From assembly GCA_013002475.1 (NCBI GenBank), contig JABDJM010000402.1, positions 1 through 11,314 of the forward strand: a DNA stretch of 11,314 nt. Direction: 5' to 3'. This stretch comes from Saprospiraceae bacterium. Lineage in GTDB: Bacteria > Bacteroidota > Bacteroidia > Chitinophagales > Saprospiraceae. Under the pieces are notes generated by a model. It was not told the origin of the DNA. It searched no databases and was given only the letters and a program-made list of their open reading frames with translations. Of this stretch, positions 1-5,422 are shown piece after piece (the first letter of the stretch is position 1; every line of letters starts with the position of its first letter). A program made the position numbers and the translations under genes.

Positions 1-1
1 G

Positions 2-448
2 ACAAAGGAATCAGCTTCCATCATCAGGACCTCAAAGGCACCGCTGGTAAATTTTTCTGAACTGGAGCCCCTTCTTTCCCCAAAGAATGACACAACCTAT
101 CTATTCAACTTTTGGGCGACCTGGTGCAAACCATGTGTAGAAGAATTGCCATTTTTTGAAGAACTATACAAGGAAAAAGCTGGCGAACCGTTTAAAATGT
201 ATCTGATCAGTCTTGACTTTCCGAAACAGATCGAAAAAAAGCTGATCCCTTTTATGGACAAACACCAACTCACAGGAGAGGTCATGGTTATCAATGATCC
301 TGACGCCAATACCTGGATAGACAAAGTTAGCCCTGAATGGTCTGGTGCTATACCAGCCACGCTTATTGTTCGCGGAGATCAGCGAACATTTCATGAGGGA
401 AAGTTGTCTTCTAAGGAGGAAATAGAAAATTTAATCTCGCAACTCTAA
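2..448 (+). CDS. TlpA-like thioredoxin-fold protein, 5' end outside window
   Basis: The reading frame is open from the first bases of the window, so this is the C-terminal part (148 codons) of a longer gene. The visible sequence begins inside a thioredoxin-like fold. It shows the strand-turn motif FNFWATWCKPC, with a CxxC redox site at visible residues 42-45, followed by the active-site helix. Later comes the cis-proline loop GAIPATLIV that faces the active site in this fold. These are standard marks of TlpA/ResA-type thiol-disulfide oxidoreductases, which usually act outside the cytoplasm in Bacteroidota; the export signal would lie upstream and cannot be seen. The TTG at 146 is internal and cannot be the start, because the active site lies before it. 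The stop is 11 bases from the next gene, also a redoxin, so the two are probably co-transcribed. The family is confident; substrate and location are inference. Confidence 0.88.
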   Translation, partial: TKESASIIRTSKAPLVNFSELEPLLSPKNDTTYLFNFWATWCKPCVEELPFFEELYKEKAGEPFKMYLISLDFPKQIEKKLIPFMDKHQLTGEVMVINDPDANTWIDKVSPEWSGAIPATLIVRGDQRTFHEGKLSSKEEIENLISQL

Positions 449-459
449 AATCTTTAATA

Positions 460-1164
460 ATGAAACTGAACCTCACAAGCATTTTCATGGTAGCCTTGAT
501 GGGACTTTCTCTGGTGGCTTGCCAAAATAATACAGCACAGGTAGCTGAAGATGGCTCCACTGAGACATCTGAAAAAATGGTCAACAAATCTCCTAAAGCT
601 GTAAAAGCCGCTTTGGAAACAAAGGGACCGGGCTATTCAGTGGGAGATATTGCCACAGACTTCAACCTCAAGGGAATTGATGGAGAAATGTACTCTTTAA
701 AAGGCCTGGAGGAAGCCAAGGGTTATATCGTGACCTTTACTTGCAACCATTGCCCATATGCGGTAATGTATGAAGACCGACTAATCGATCTACACAACAA
801 ATACGCTCCAATGGGTTACCCTGTGGTAGCAATAAACCCTAACGATCCTGCTGTTCAAGCAGAGGATTCTTTTGAGAAGATGCAGGTTAGAGCAGAAGAG
901 AAGTCATTTCCCTTTGTCTATCTTTTTGATGAGGGACAAAAGATCTATCCGCAATATGGAGCTACAAGAACTCCTCACGTATTTCTTTTGGACGAGGGGT
1001 TAAAAGTCCGGTACATTGGTGCCATCGATGACAATCCACGAGACGCTTCGGCGGTTCAAAAAGAATACCTGGCAGAGGCTATTAATGCAGTAATGAAAGG
1101 TGGAGAGCCTGAACCAGATTTTACTAAGGCAATTGGGTGCTCGATAAAGACAAAAAAGAGCTAA
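460..1164 (+). CDS. Lipoprotein thioredoxin/AhpC-TSA-like redoxin with CNHC active site
   Basis: This 234-residue protein starts with a lipoprotein signal peptide: positive MK, a hydrophobic stretch, and the lipobox LVAC with the lipidated Cys at residue 21. A low-complexity acidic/Ser/Thr linker of about 25 residues follows. The redoxin domain starts near residue 59 (YSVGDIATDFNL, typical of AhpC/TSA-type redoxins). The redox motif is CNHCP at 95-99, and the cis-proline loop TRTPHVFLL has Pro172. A third Cys lies near the C-terminus (Cys227, in GCSIK), in a segment that I recall as conserved in this subfamily; it might act as a resolving cysteine, which is inference. The protein should sit on a membrane facing the periplasm and either reduce disulfides or act as a thiol peroxidase. 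It follows a TlpA-like gene by 11 bases and is closed by a strong terminator. The physiological substrate is unknown. Confidence 0.85.
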   Translation: MKLNLTSIFMVALMGLSLVACQNNTAQVAEDGSTETSEKMVNKSPKAVKAALETKGPGYSVGDIATDFNLKGIDGEMYSLKGLEEAKGYIVTFTCNHCPYAVMYEDRLIDLHNKYAPMGYPVVAINPNDPAVQAEDSFEKMQVRAEEKSFPFVYLFDEGQKIYPQYGATRTPHVFLLDEGLKVRYIGAIDDNPRDASAVQKEYLAEAINAVMKGGEPEPDFTKAIGCSIKTKKS

Positions 1165-1179
1165 GATTGGTTTCCTTTG

Positions 1180-1212
1180 AAAAAGGCTGATCCTTTTGGG
1201 TCAGCCTTTTTT
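1180..1212 (+). terminator. Rho-independent terminator after the redoxin pair
   Basis: Arms at 1180-1193 and 1198-1211 pair over 14 positions (AAAAAGGCTGATCC with GGGTCAGCCTTTTT, one T-G wobble) around a TTTT loop. The right arm runs into a T tract. It begins 16 bases after the redoxin stop, so it ends the two-gene redox unit and separates it from the following lipoprotein gene. Confidence 0.9.
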
Positions 1213-1214
1213 AT

Positions 1215-1243
1215 TTGTTGACCAGTCAAAAACTGTATCTTTT
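1215..1243 (+). promoter_or_regulatory. Candidate Bacteroidota promoter of the small lipoprotein gene
   Basis: A TTG at 1215-1217 is followed after 18 bases by TATCTTTT (1236-1243), matching seven of eight positions of the Bacteroidota -7 consensus TAnnTTTG. The spacing lies within the usual range. It sits between the upstream terminator and the ATG at 1262, giving a leader of roughly 10-15 bases. Confidence 0.5.
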
Positions 1244-1261
1244 CCCCTACAAACAAGCTTC

Positions 1262-1735
1262 ATGCGAAAAGTCCTCATTCTTGCTCTGATCTTTGGTTTT
1301 TTTTCCTGTGCATCTGATAGCCCGGAAGACCTGGTCTCTCTGGACCTACTTAAATATGGCGTTCCAATCACTATTATGGCACCAGACAGCGCAGAGGTGA
1401 AAACAATGGACCTGGTTGTGCAGAAGGATGTGTCTATTCGTAAGGGAGATGATTTTTATGTTCAACTTTTCATGTCAGAAGCTTCTTCAACTCAGTCGTC
1501 GGTAATTGCAGCCCGATTAAAAGGAGAGATAAAAAGCAATCCTTATTTTTCAAAAATGATCTCGGAAGAAGAAAGTGGTTTCATCTTTGAGAATGCGATT
1601 GACAGCCTTAAACCAAGTTATGATTTCAGATTCGTAAAAGTTCAAGGTGATAAAGAGTATGAATTTCGAACTGGGCTAATAGGGACTTTTAGTCTTGATG
1701 AAGTAGAACAAATGTATAAAGCAATAAAGAATTAA
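1262..1735 (+). CDS. Small lipoprotein of unknown function
   Basis: The protein has 157 residues. I chose the ATG at 1262 because it opens directly into a signal peptide: MRK, a hydrophobic core, and Cys16 in FFSC. The acceptor Cys is followed by Ser/Asp/Glu-rich residues (ASDSPED), resembling the signal that sends Bacteroidota lipoproteins to the outer surface. A longer frame from TTG 1196 would start inside the upstream terminator and bury the signal peptide. The mature part is soluble, mixed alpha/beta-looking and acidic, with no motif I recognise; Cys16 is its only cysteine. It has its own candidate promoter and a following hairpin, so it seems to be a single-gene unit. I cannot assign a function. 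Confidence 0.8.
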   Translation: MRKVLILALIFGFFSCASDSPEDLVSLDLLKYGVPITIMAPDSAEVKTMDLVVQKDVSIRKGDDFYVQLFMSEASSTQSSVIAARLKGEIKSNPYFSKMISEEESGFIFENAIDSLKPSYDFRFVKVQGDKEYEFRTGLIGTFSLDEVEQMYKAIKN

Positions 1736-1756
1736 TTTCCCCGATACCCATAAAAG

Positions 1757-1791
1757 GGAAAAGGCTTCTCGAATTTCGAGAAGCCTTTTCT
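1757..1791. terminator. Bidirectional hairpin terminator after the small lipoprotein gene
   Basis: AAAAGGCTTCTCGAA (1759-1773) is the exact reverse complement of 1775-1789, giving a stem of at least 12 pairs with an AATTT-type loop. T-rich sequence follows on the plus strand (TTTTCTTTTCC) and A-rich sequence precedes it, so it can work in both directions. It lies 23 bases after the lipoprotein stop and also beyond the end of a possible small minus-strand ORF. Confidence 0.88.
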
Positions 1792-1812
1792 TTTCCATGG
1801 GATTTGTTGTAG

Positions 1813-1881
1813 TTAGGCTTCTTGTAGAAGCTCCGTACTGATTATTCCCAGGATTAATAAGAAAATCCCTAAAATGATCAT
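1813..1881 (-). CDS. Possible 22-residue single-span membrane peptide
   Basis: On the minus strand an ATG at 1881 opens MIILGIFLLILGIISTELLQEA and stops at 1813. It is a near-ideal transmembrane helix of about 15 hydrophobic residues followed by a short polar tail. It sits alone in a 336-base gap between two bidirectional terminators (1757-1791 and 2013-2041), in the same direction as the sod gene but beyond that gene's terminator. There is no clear ribosome binding site. The only promoter-like sequence is a weak TACTTTTT about 35 bases upstream. Small hydrophobic peptides of this size are real in many bacteria but also arise by chance. The rest of the gap (about 1882-2012) holds a short direct repeat of GCGGGTT and nothing else I can support. 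Confidence 0.3.
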   Translation of the reverse strand: MIILGIFLLILGIISTELLQEA

Positions 1882-2012
1882 ACGCGGGTTTTTTGTCGCG
1901 CTAAAGCGGGTTAAAAAAGTAAGTTGACAGCTTCCTTCAGTATTTTCCAGAAACTATGTAAGTATCAGCTTTTTTTCCAACGCCTAATATCCGGAAAAAG
2001 TTTCCAAAAGAG

Positions 2013-2041
2013 AAAGGGCAAACCCAATGGGTTTGCCCTTT
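2013..2041. terminator. Bidirectional terminator beyond the sod-tail gene
   Basis: AAAGGGCAAACCC (2013-2025) and GGGTTTGCCCTTT (2029-2041) form a perfect 13-pair stem with a three-base loop. On the minus strand it lies about 30 bases past the stop of the superoxide dismutase gene and is followed by CTCTTTT. On the plus strand a short T run follows. Confidence 0.9.
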
Positions 2042-2071
2042 TAACATTTTATACAAGAAGCTTACGTATTT

Positions 2072-2683
2072 CTACTTACGCTTTCTGCTTGTTGCCTTTC
2101 TTAGGCTCGCTTTTGCGCGCGTAGGCTTACGCTTAGCTGTAGTACGCTTTCTTGTCGTAGCCCGCTTCTTAGGAGCAGCTTTACGAGTTGTCCGCTTTCG
2201 CGTCGTAGTCCGCTTCTTAGGAGCAGCTTTACGAGTTGTTCGCTTCCGCGTCGTAGTCTTCTTCCGAGTCGTAGCCCGCTTCTTAGGAGCAGCTTTACGA
2301 GTTGTCCGCTTCCGCGTCGTAGTCTTCTTTCGAGTCGTAGTCTTCTTAGCGGCGGCCCGTTTTCTGGTAGTAGTCCGCTTCTTAGGAGCAGCTTTTTTCG
2401 TTGTGCGTTTCCTAGTGGTGGTTTTCTTAGCGGCGGCTTTTTTTCTAGTCGTAGTCCGCTTCTTAGGAGCGGCCTTTTTAGTTGTACGCTTCTTAGCAGC
2501 TGTACGCTTCTTAGGAGCGGCCTTCTTTGCTGTAGTTTTCCGTCTTGTAGTAGTCTTCTTTTTTGCAGGAGACTTCTTTGCTGTAGTCCGCTTTTTAGCG
2601 GTTGTACGTTTTTTGGTCGTACGCTTTTTGGCTGCTGGCTTTCTTTTAGCAGCCTTTTTAGTAGTGGTCTTCTTAGTAGCCAT
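2072..2683 (-). other. Lys/Arg-rich H1-like tail region, possible internal translation start at Met222
   Basis: Met222 of the fused frame (ATG at 2683-2681) begins MATKKTTTKK, which reads like the natural N-terminus of a stand-alone histone H1-like protein. The 25 or so bases before it are AT-rich (TATAATTTAACAAAATC, then AAAA), like A-rich Bacteroidota leaders and unlike the coding sequence around them. Two readings fit: one fused protein, or a fused protein plus a separate 203-residue basic protein started internally. No stop or frameshift separates the two parts in this sequence. Confidence 0.5.
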
Positions 2684-3346
2684 TTTTGATTTTGTTAAAT
2701 TATAAGAAGAATTCCCTGCGGCTGCATTTGCAGAAACCGCAGATTTAAAGTTCTTTTCTACCTGCGCCCAATTGATTAGGTTAAAAAAGGCGGCGATATA
2801 ATCTGGTCTTCGATTTTGATATTTTAAATAGTAAGCATGCTCCCAAACATCCAGGCCTAAAATTGGGATGCCCCTATCTTCTGCAACATCCATAAGTGGG
2901 TTGTCCTGATTAGGAGTAGAGCTGATAAATAGATTCCCTGATTTATTTACTGAAACCCAAGCCCATCCCGATCCGAATCGGGTGCCTGCTGCCTTGGCAA
3001 ACTCTTCCTTAAAACTGGCAACACTTTTAAAGGCTCTATAAAATGCTCTTCCAAAGTTTGATCGCTTACTAGGCAACCCTCCCCCGGTAGGAGAAAGTAT
3101 CTTCCAAAAAAGATCATGGTTGTAATATCCACCTCCGTTGTTGCGAACACCATTTCCATGCTTTCCTGCATTGGCCAGAATTTCTTCAATAGAAAGAGAT
3201 TCAAGTTTGGTCCCTGCAATTGCCGCATTTAGTTTCTTGGTATAACCAGCATGGTGTTTGCCGTGGTGGATGGTCATCGTACGCTCATCAAAGTGTGGTT
3301 CAAGGGCGTTTGCTGCGTACGGTAAATTAGGTAAGGTGAATGTCAT
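2072..3346 (-). CDS. Mn-type superoxide dismutase fused to a histone H1-like basic tail
   Basis: The ORF encodes 424 residues, about twice the usual 200 or so of this enzyme. Residues 1 to about 204 are a complete Fe/Mn superoxide dismutase, which turns superoxide into peroxide and oxygen. The metal ligands are all present: His27, His77, Asp166 and His170 (the last two in DVWEHAYY), plus the gateway Tyr35. Gln147 in the STPNQD segment, with Gly at the alternative position in GGGYYNH, is the pattern of Mn-type enzymes. There is no signal peptide, so it is probably cytoplasmic. A short Ala/Ser/Asn linker (205-221) leads to residues 222-424: of these 203 residues only five are not Lys, Arg, Thr, Ala or Pro, and none is acidic or aromatic. 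AAPKKR occurs six times (276, 292, 319, 352, 374, 390). This resembles bacterial histone H1-like proteins that bind DNA. The tail opens with MATKK after an AT-rich stretch, as a separate gene would. SOD assignment is firm; the tail's role is inference. Confidence 0.9.
   Translation of the reverse strand: MTFTLPNLPYAANALEPHFDERTMTIHHGKHHAGYTKKLNAAIAGTKLESLSIEEILANAGKHGNGVRNNGGGYYNHDLFWKILSPTGGGLPSKRSNFGRAFYRAFKSVASFKEEFAKAAGTRFGSGWAWVSVNKSGNLFISSTPNQDNPLMDVAEDRGIPILGLDVWEHAYYLKYQNRRPDYIAAFFNLINWAQVEKNFKSAVSANAAAGNSSYNLTKSKMATKKTTTKKAAKRKPAAKKRTTKKRTTAKKRTTAKKSPAKKKTTTRRKTTAKKAAPKKRTAAKKRTTKKAAPKKRTTTRKKAAAKKTTTRKRTTKKAAPKKRTTTRKRAAAKKTTTRKKTTTRKRTTRKAAPKKRATTRKKTTTRKRTTRKAAPKKRTTTRKRTTRKAAPKKRATTRKRTTAKRKPTRAKASLRKATSRKRK
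2160..2540 (-). repeat. Degenerate tandem repeats coding the basic tail
   Basis: Within the tail the coding strand carries six near-identical copies of GCTGCTCCTAAGAAGCG (AAPKKR; third-base variants only), interleaved with repeated Thr-Thr-Thr-Arg-Lys and Lys-Arg-Thr-Thr-Arg-Lys blocks. Spacing between the AAPKKR copies varies (16, 27, 33, 22 and 16 residues). Because even the synonymous positions are largely kept, the array probably grew by DNA duplication rather than by protein-level selection alone, and its length may vary between strains. Confidence 0.8.
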
Positions 3347-3432
3347 TTGACATGGGATTTTGTTAGGTATTAAAAGTCAAAAAAAAAGTCATCTTTTAAA
3401 TAGCTAAACATAAATCTTCGAAAGCGTTGAGT

Positions 3433-3440
3433 CAAATATA
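3433..3440 (-). promoter_or_regulatory. Candidate -7 element for the sod-tail gene
   Basis: On the minus strand this reads TATATTTG, a complete match to the Bacteroidota TAnnTTTG element. It would give a transcript leader of about 80 bases. No TTG is found 17-23 bases upstream, so the call is tentative. Confidence 0.35.
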
Positions 3441-3617
3441 AAAATGTTCTTTAAAGTATACTAGGCAGATACACAAATGTTACCTACGGAAAATCTGTAC
3501 TTGAGACTCAAAAATGATGCCCAGGTAACAAGTTGATAAAAACCACATCTTAAATTAATGCAAACTCAAAATTGAATTAGATCTTTTTGAAAAGTGCAAT
3601 AATGAAAATTTTATAGA

Positions 3618-3663
3618 CACTTTTCAGGCTCGTTAGTGCTTACAAAGCATGCATAGAAAAGTG
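3618..3663. repeat. Nested inverted repeats in the sod-fumC spacer
   Basis: The outer arms CACTTTTC (3618-3625) and GAAAAGTG (3656-3663) are exact complements. Inside them TGCTT (3637-3641) and AAGCA (3645-3649) form a second short hairpin around ACA. Together they could fold as a stem with an internal bulge in RNA. No T tract follows, so it is not a terminator. Confidence 0.4.
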
Positions 3664-3722
3664 ATAATGTCTTTAACCTTTTTGATGTCATTGATTGGTT
3701 TTGTTTTTACACTACTTTCAGT

Positions 3723-3745
3723 AAACCCTTTCCCTATAAGGGTTT
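3723..3745. repeat. Perfect 8-bp inverted repeat in the sod-fumC spacer
   Basis: AAACCCTT (3723-3730) and AAGGGTTT (3738-3745) pair perfectly around a seven-base loop TCCCTAT. There is no T run on either side, so a terminator role is unlikely. It may be a protein-binding site or an RNA hairpin in a long fumC leader. Confidence 0.45.
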
Positions 3746-3851
3746 GCACGTTAAAGACAATTAAACCTTAAGTTTTCCTTTAACCAGAAACAATAAAACA
3801 ATACTCAACAAGAAGCAAAATCTTTGATACAAATACGCTAATCAAAAACAC

Positions 3852-3867
3852 TTGAAGTAAACTTCAA
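3852..3867. promoter_or_regulatory. 16-bp palindrome, candidate operator upstream of fumC
   Basis: TTGAAGTAAACTTCAA is a perfect 7-2-7 inverted repeat, 108 bases before the fumC start. The size and symmetry are those of a site for a dimeric helix-turn-helix regulator. No regulator is encoded in the window and I do not recognise the motif as a known family's site. Confidence 0.45.
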
Positions 3868-3975
3868 CTAGAACTCGAATTAGTGCATAAAAAAAGCACA
3901 AAAATTTATTTGTAATGATGCAAAAGAAAGAGCCAAAATTCATTTTATCGGTACCTTTATGACCTAAAAAAAAAT

Positions 3976-5373
3976 ATGAGTTTTAGGAAAGAAAAAGATA
4001 GTATTGGGATAATTGAGGTGCCATCGAAGGCATATTGGGGAGCGCAAACCCAAAGAAGTTCTCAAAACTTTAAGATCGCGAATCAGACAATGCCGATAGA
4101 AGTAATACAAGCTTATGCGATACTTAAGAAAGCCGCTGCGATAACTAATGCGGAGTTAGGTGTACTAACAAAAAAGAAAGCCACCCTTATTAGCAAAGTT
4201 TGCAATGAGATTGGATCAGGATTATTAGACGACCAATTCCCTCTAGTTGTTTGGCAGACTGGGTCTGGTACCCAAACGAATATGAATGTCAATGAAGTCA
4301 TTGCAAACAGAGGTCATGTCTTACAAGGTGGAAGATTGCGAGACAAGAACAAAGTGTTGCATCCAAACGACGATGTTAACAAGTCGCAATCATCCAATGA
4401 CACCTTTCCTACGGCAATGCACATAGCAGCCTATGATATGCTTGAAAAAACCACCTTGCCAGGACTCAGAAAACTGAAAAAGACACTGGACAGAAAGGCA
4501 AAGTCTTTTTCAAAAATCGTTAAGATTGGCCGAACCCATTTAATGGATGCCACACCCGTCACACTTGGCCAGGAATTGAGCGGTTATGCATCTCAATTAG
4601 AACATGGAATCCAGGCCATAAAGAATACTCAGGGGCACCTTAGAGAATTAGCACTTGGCGGGACTGCAGTTGGAACCGGGCTGAATACTCCCAAGGGATA
4701 TGATAGAAAAGTTGCCCGCCATATTGCAAAGATCAGTGGTCACCCCTTCGTAAGTGCAAAGAACAAATTTGAGGCCCTTGCGGCTCATGATGCCCTTGTC
4801 GAAGCACATGGAGCATTAAAAACGGTTGCGGTATCACTGATGAAGATCGCAAATGACATAAGGATGCTGGCCTCAGGGCCCCGTTGCGGCATAGGCGAGA
4901 TCACCATTCCCGCAAATGAACCCGGATCCAGCATAATGCCAGGAAAAGTTAATCCTACCCAGTCCGAAGCAGTAACAATGGTCTGTGCCCAGGTCCTTGG
5001 AAACGATGTAGCCATAAATGTTGGAGGGGCAACCGGCCATTTTGAATTAAACGTTTTTAAGCCGATGATGATCACAAATTTCCTTCACTCAGCCCGAATG
5101 CTTGGAGACGCGGCAAGCTCATTTAATGACCACTGTGCTGTTGGAATTCAACCAAACAAGAAGGTTATCAAAGAAAAGCTGGAAAACAGCCTCATGCTTG
5201 TAACCGCCTTGAACACTAAGATAGGCTATGACAAGTCTGCTGAAATCGCAAAGAAGGCCTACAAGGAAGATACTACCCTTAAAGAGGCAGCAATGGCTTT
5301 GGGTTACCTGACAGCAAAAGAGTTCGATGCCTGGGTAAGGCCTGAAGCAATGGTTGGAACGATAAAAAAATAA
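3976..5373 (+). CDS. fumC: Class II fumarate hydratase
   Basis: This 465-residue protein has the usual length of class II fumarase and interconverts fumarate and L-malate in the TCA cycle, as a cytoplasmic homotetramer without an iron-sulfur cluster. The three conserved regions of the fumarase/aspartase superfamily are present in order: [18 protein letters not shown] near 95-112, [16 protein letters not shown] with the catalytic His188, and the flexible catalytic loop [13 protein letters not shown] with Ser318. [14 protein letters not shown] (129-142) is the substrate B-site/active-site region of fumarases rather than aspartases. The start MSFRKEKDS fits the family; the leader before it is A-rich without a Shine-Dalgarno. 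It is divergent from superoxide dismutase and is followed directly by a hairpin that overlaps the stop codon. Class II fumarase resists superoxide, so the pairing with sod suggests a shared oxidative or iron-limited response (inference). Confidence 0.96.
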   Translation: MSFRKEKDSIGIIEVPSKAYWGAQTQRSSQNFKIANQTMPIEVIQAYAILKKAAAITNAELGVLTKKKATLISKVCNEIGSGLLDDQFPLVVWQTGSGTQTNMNVNEVIANRGHVLQGGRLRDKNKVLHPNDDVNKSQSSNDTFPTAMHIAAYDMLEKTTLPGLRKLKKTLDRKAKSFSKIVKIGRTHLMDATPVTLGQELSGYASQLEHGIQAIKNTQGHLRELALGGTAVGTGLNTPKGYDRKVARHIAKISGHPFVSAKNKFEALAAHDALVEAHGALKTVAVSLMKIANDIRMLASGPRCGIGEITIPANEPGSSIMPGKVNPTQSEAVTMVCAQVLGNDVAINVGGATGHFELNVFKPMMITNFLHSARMLGDAASSFNDHCAVGIQPNKKVIKEKLENSLMLVTALNTKIGYDKSAEIAKKAYKEDTTLKEAAMALGYLTAKEFDAWVRPEAMVGTIKK

Positions 5374-5402
5374 AGGGAAGCAAGCGAGGCTTACTTCCCT
5401 TT
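5372..5402. terminator. Shared bidirectional terminator between convergent fumC and the T9SS protein gene
   Basis: Arms 5372-5385 (AAAGGGAAGCAAGC) and 5389-5402 (GCTTACTTCCCTTT) pair over 14 positions with one mismatch and a GAG loop. The left arm overlaps the fumC TAA. On the minus strand the hairpin runs into TATTTTTTTATC, a strong T tract, so it ends the secreted-protein gene well. On the plus strand the tract is only TTT, so fumC termination may be weaker. Confidence 0.88.
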
Positions 5403-5422
5403 GGGCTTTGAGGCTGTGGAGC

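Larger units (their letters stand above)
3347..3975. other. AT-rich divergent intergenic region between sod and fumC
   Basis: These 629 bases contain no supportable gene on either strand. They must hold the promoters of both divergent genes. For sod, CAAATATA at 3433-3440 reads TATATTTG on the minus strand, a full match to the TAnnTTTG -7 element, about 87 bases before the ATG, but without a clear TTG at the right distance. For fumC only a weak TACCTTTA (3952-3959) is seen. Three dyads stand out and are listed separately: 3618-3663, 3723-3745 and 3852-3867. The length is large for this compact neighbourhood, so an unannotated small RNA or a complex regulatory region is possible. Confidence 0.6.

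Noticed and set aside
1196..1261. TTG start at 1196 for the small lipoprotein
   Set aside because: It lies in the terminator loop and would place 22 residues before a clear lipoprotein signal peptide.
1924..2124. Plus-strand ORF of 66 residues across the terminator
   Set aside because: It runs through the 2013-2041 hairpin and into the antisense of the SOD tail, with no domain and no start context.
2160..2540. Repeat array as a CRISPR or noncoding repeat
   Set aside because: Repeats are in frame, irregularly spaced, lack unique equal-length spacers, and code a consistent basic protein.
2403..2705. Plus-strand ORF of 100 residues, very hydrophobic (FLVVVFLAAAFF-like)
   Set aside because: It is the complement of the Lys/Arg/Thr codon repeats of the SOD tail; hydrophobicity follows automatically from reading those codons backwards.
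3598..3616. Fur-box-like sequence in the sod-fumC spacer
   Set aside because: Only about 11 of 19 positions match the classical box, which is expected by chance in such AT-rich DNA.
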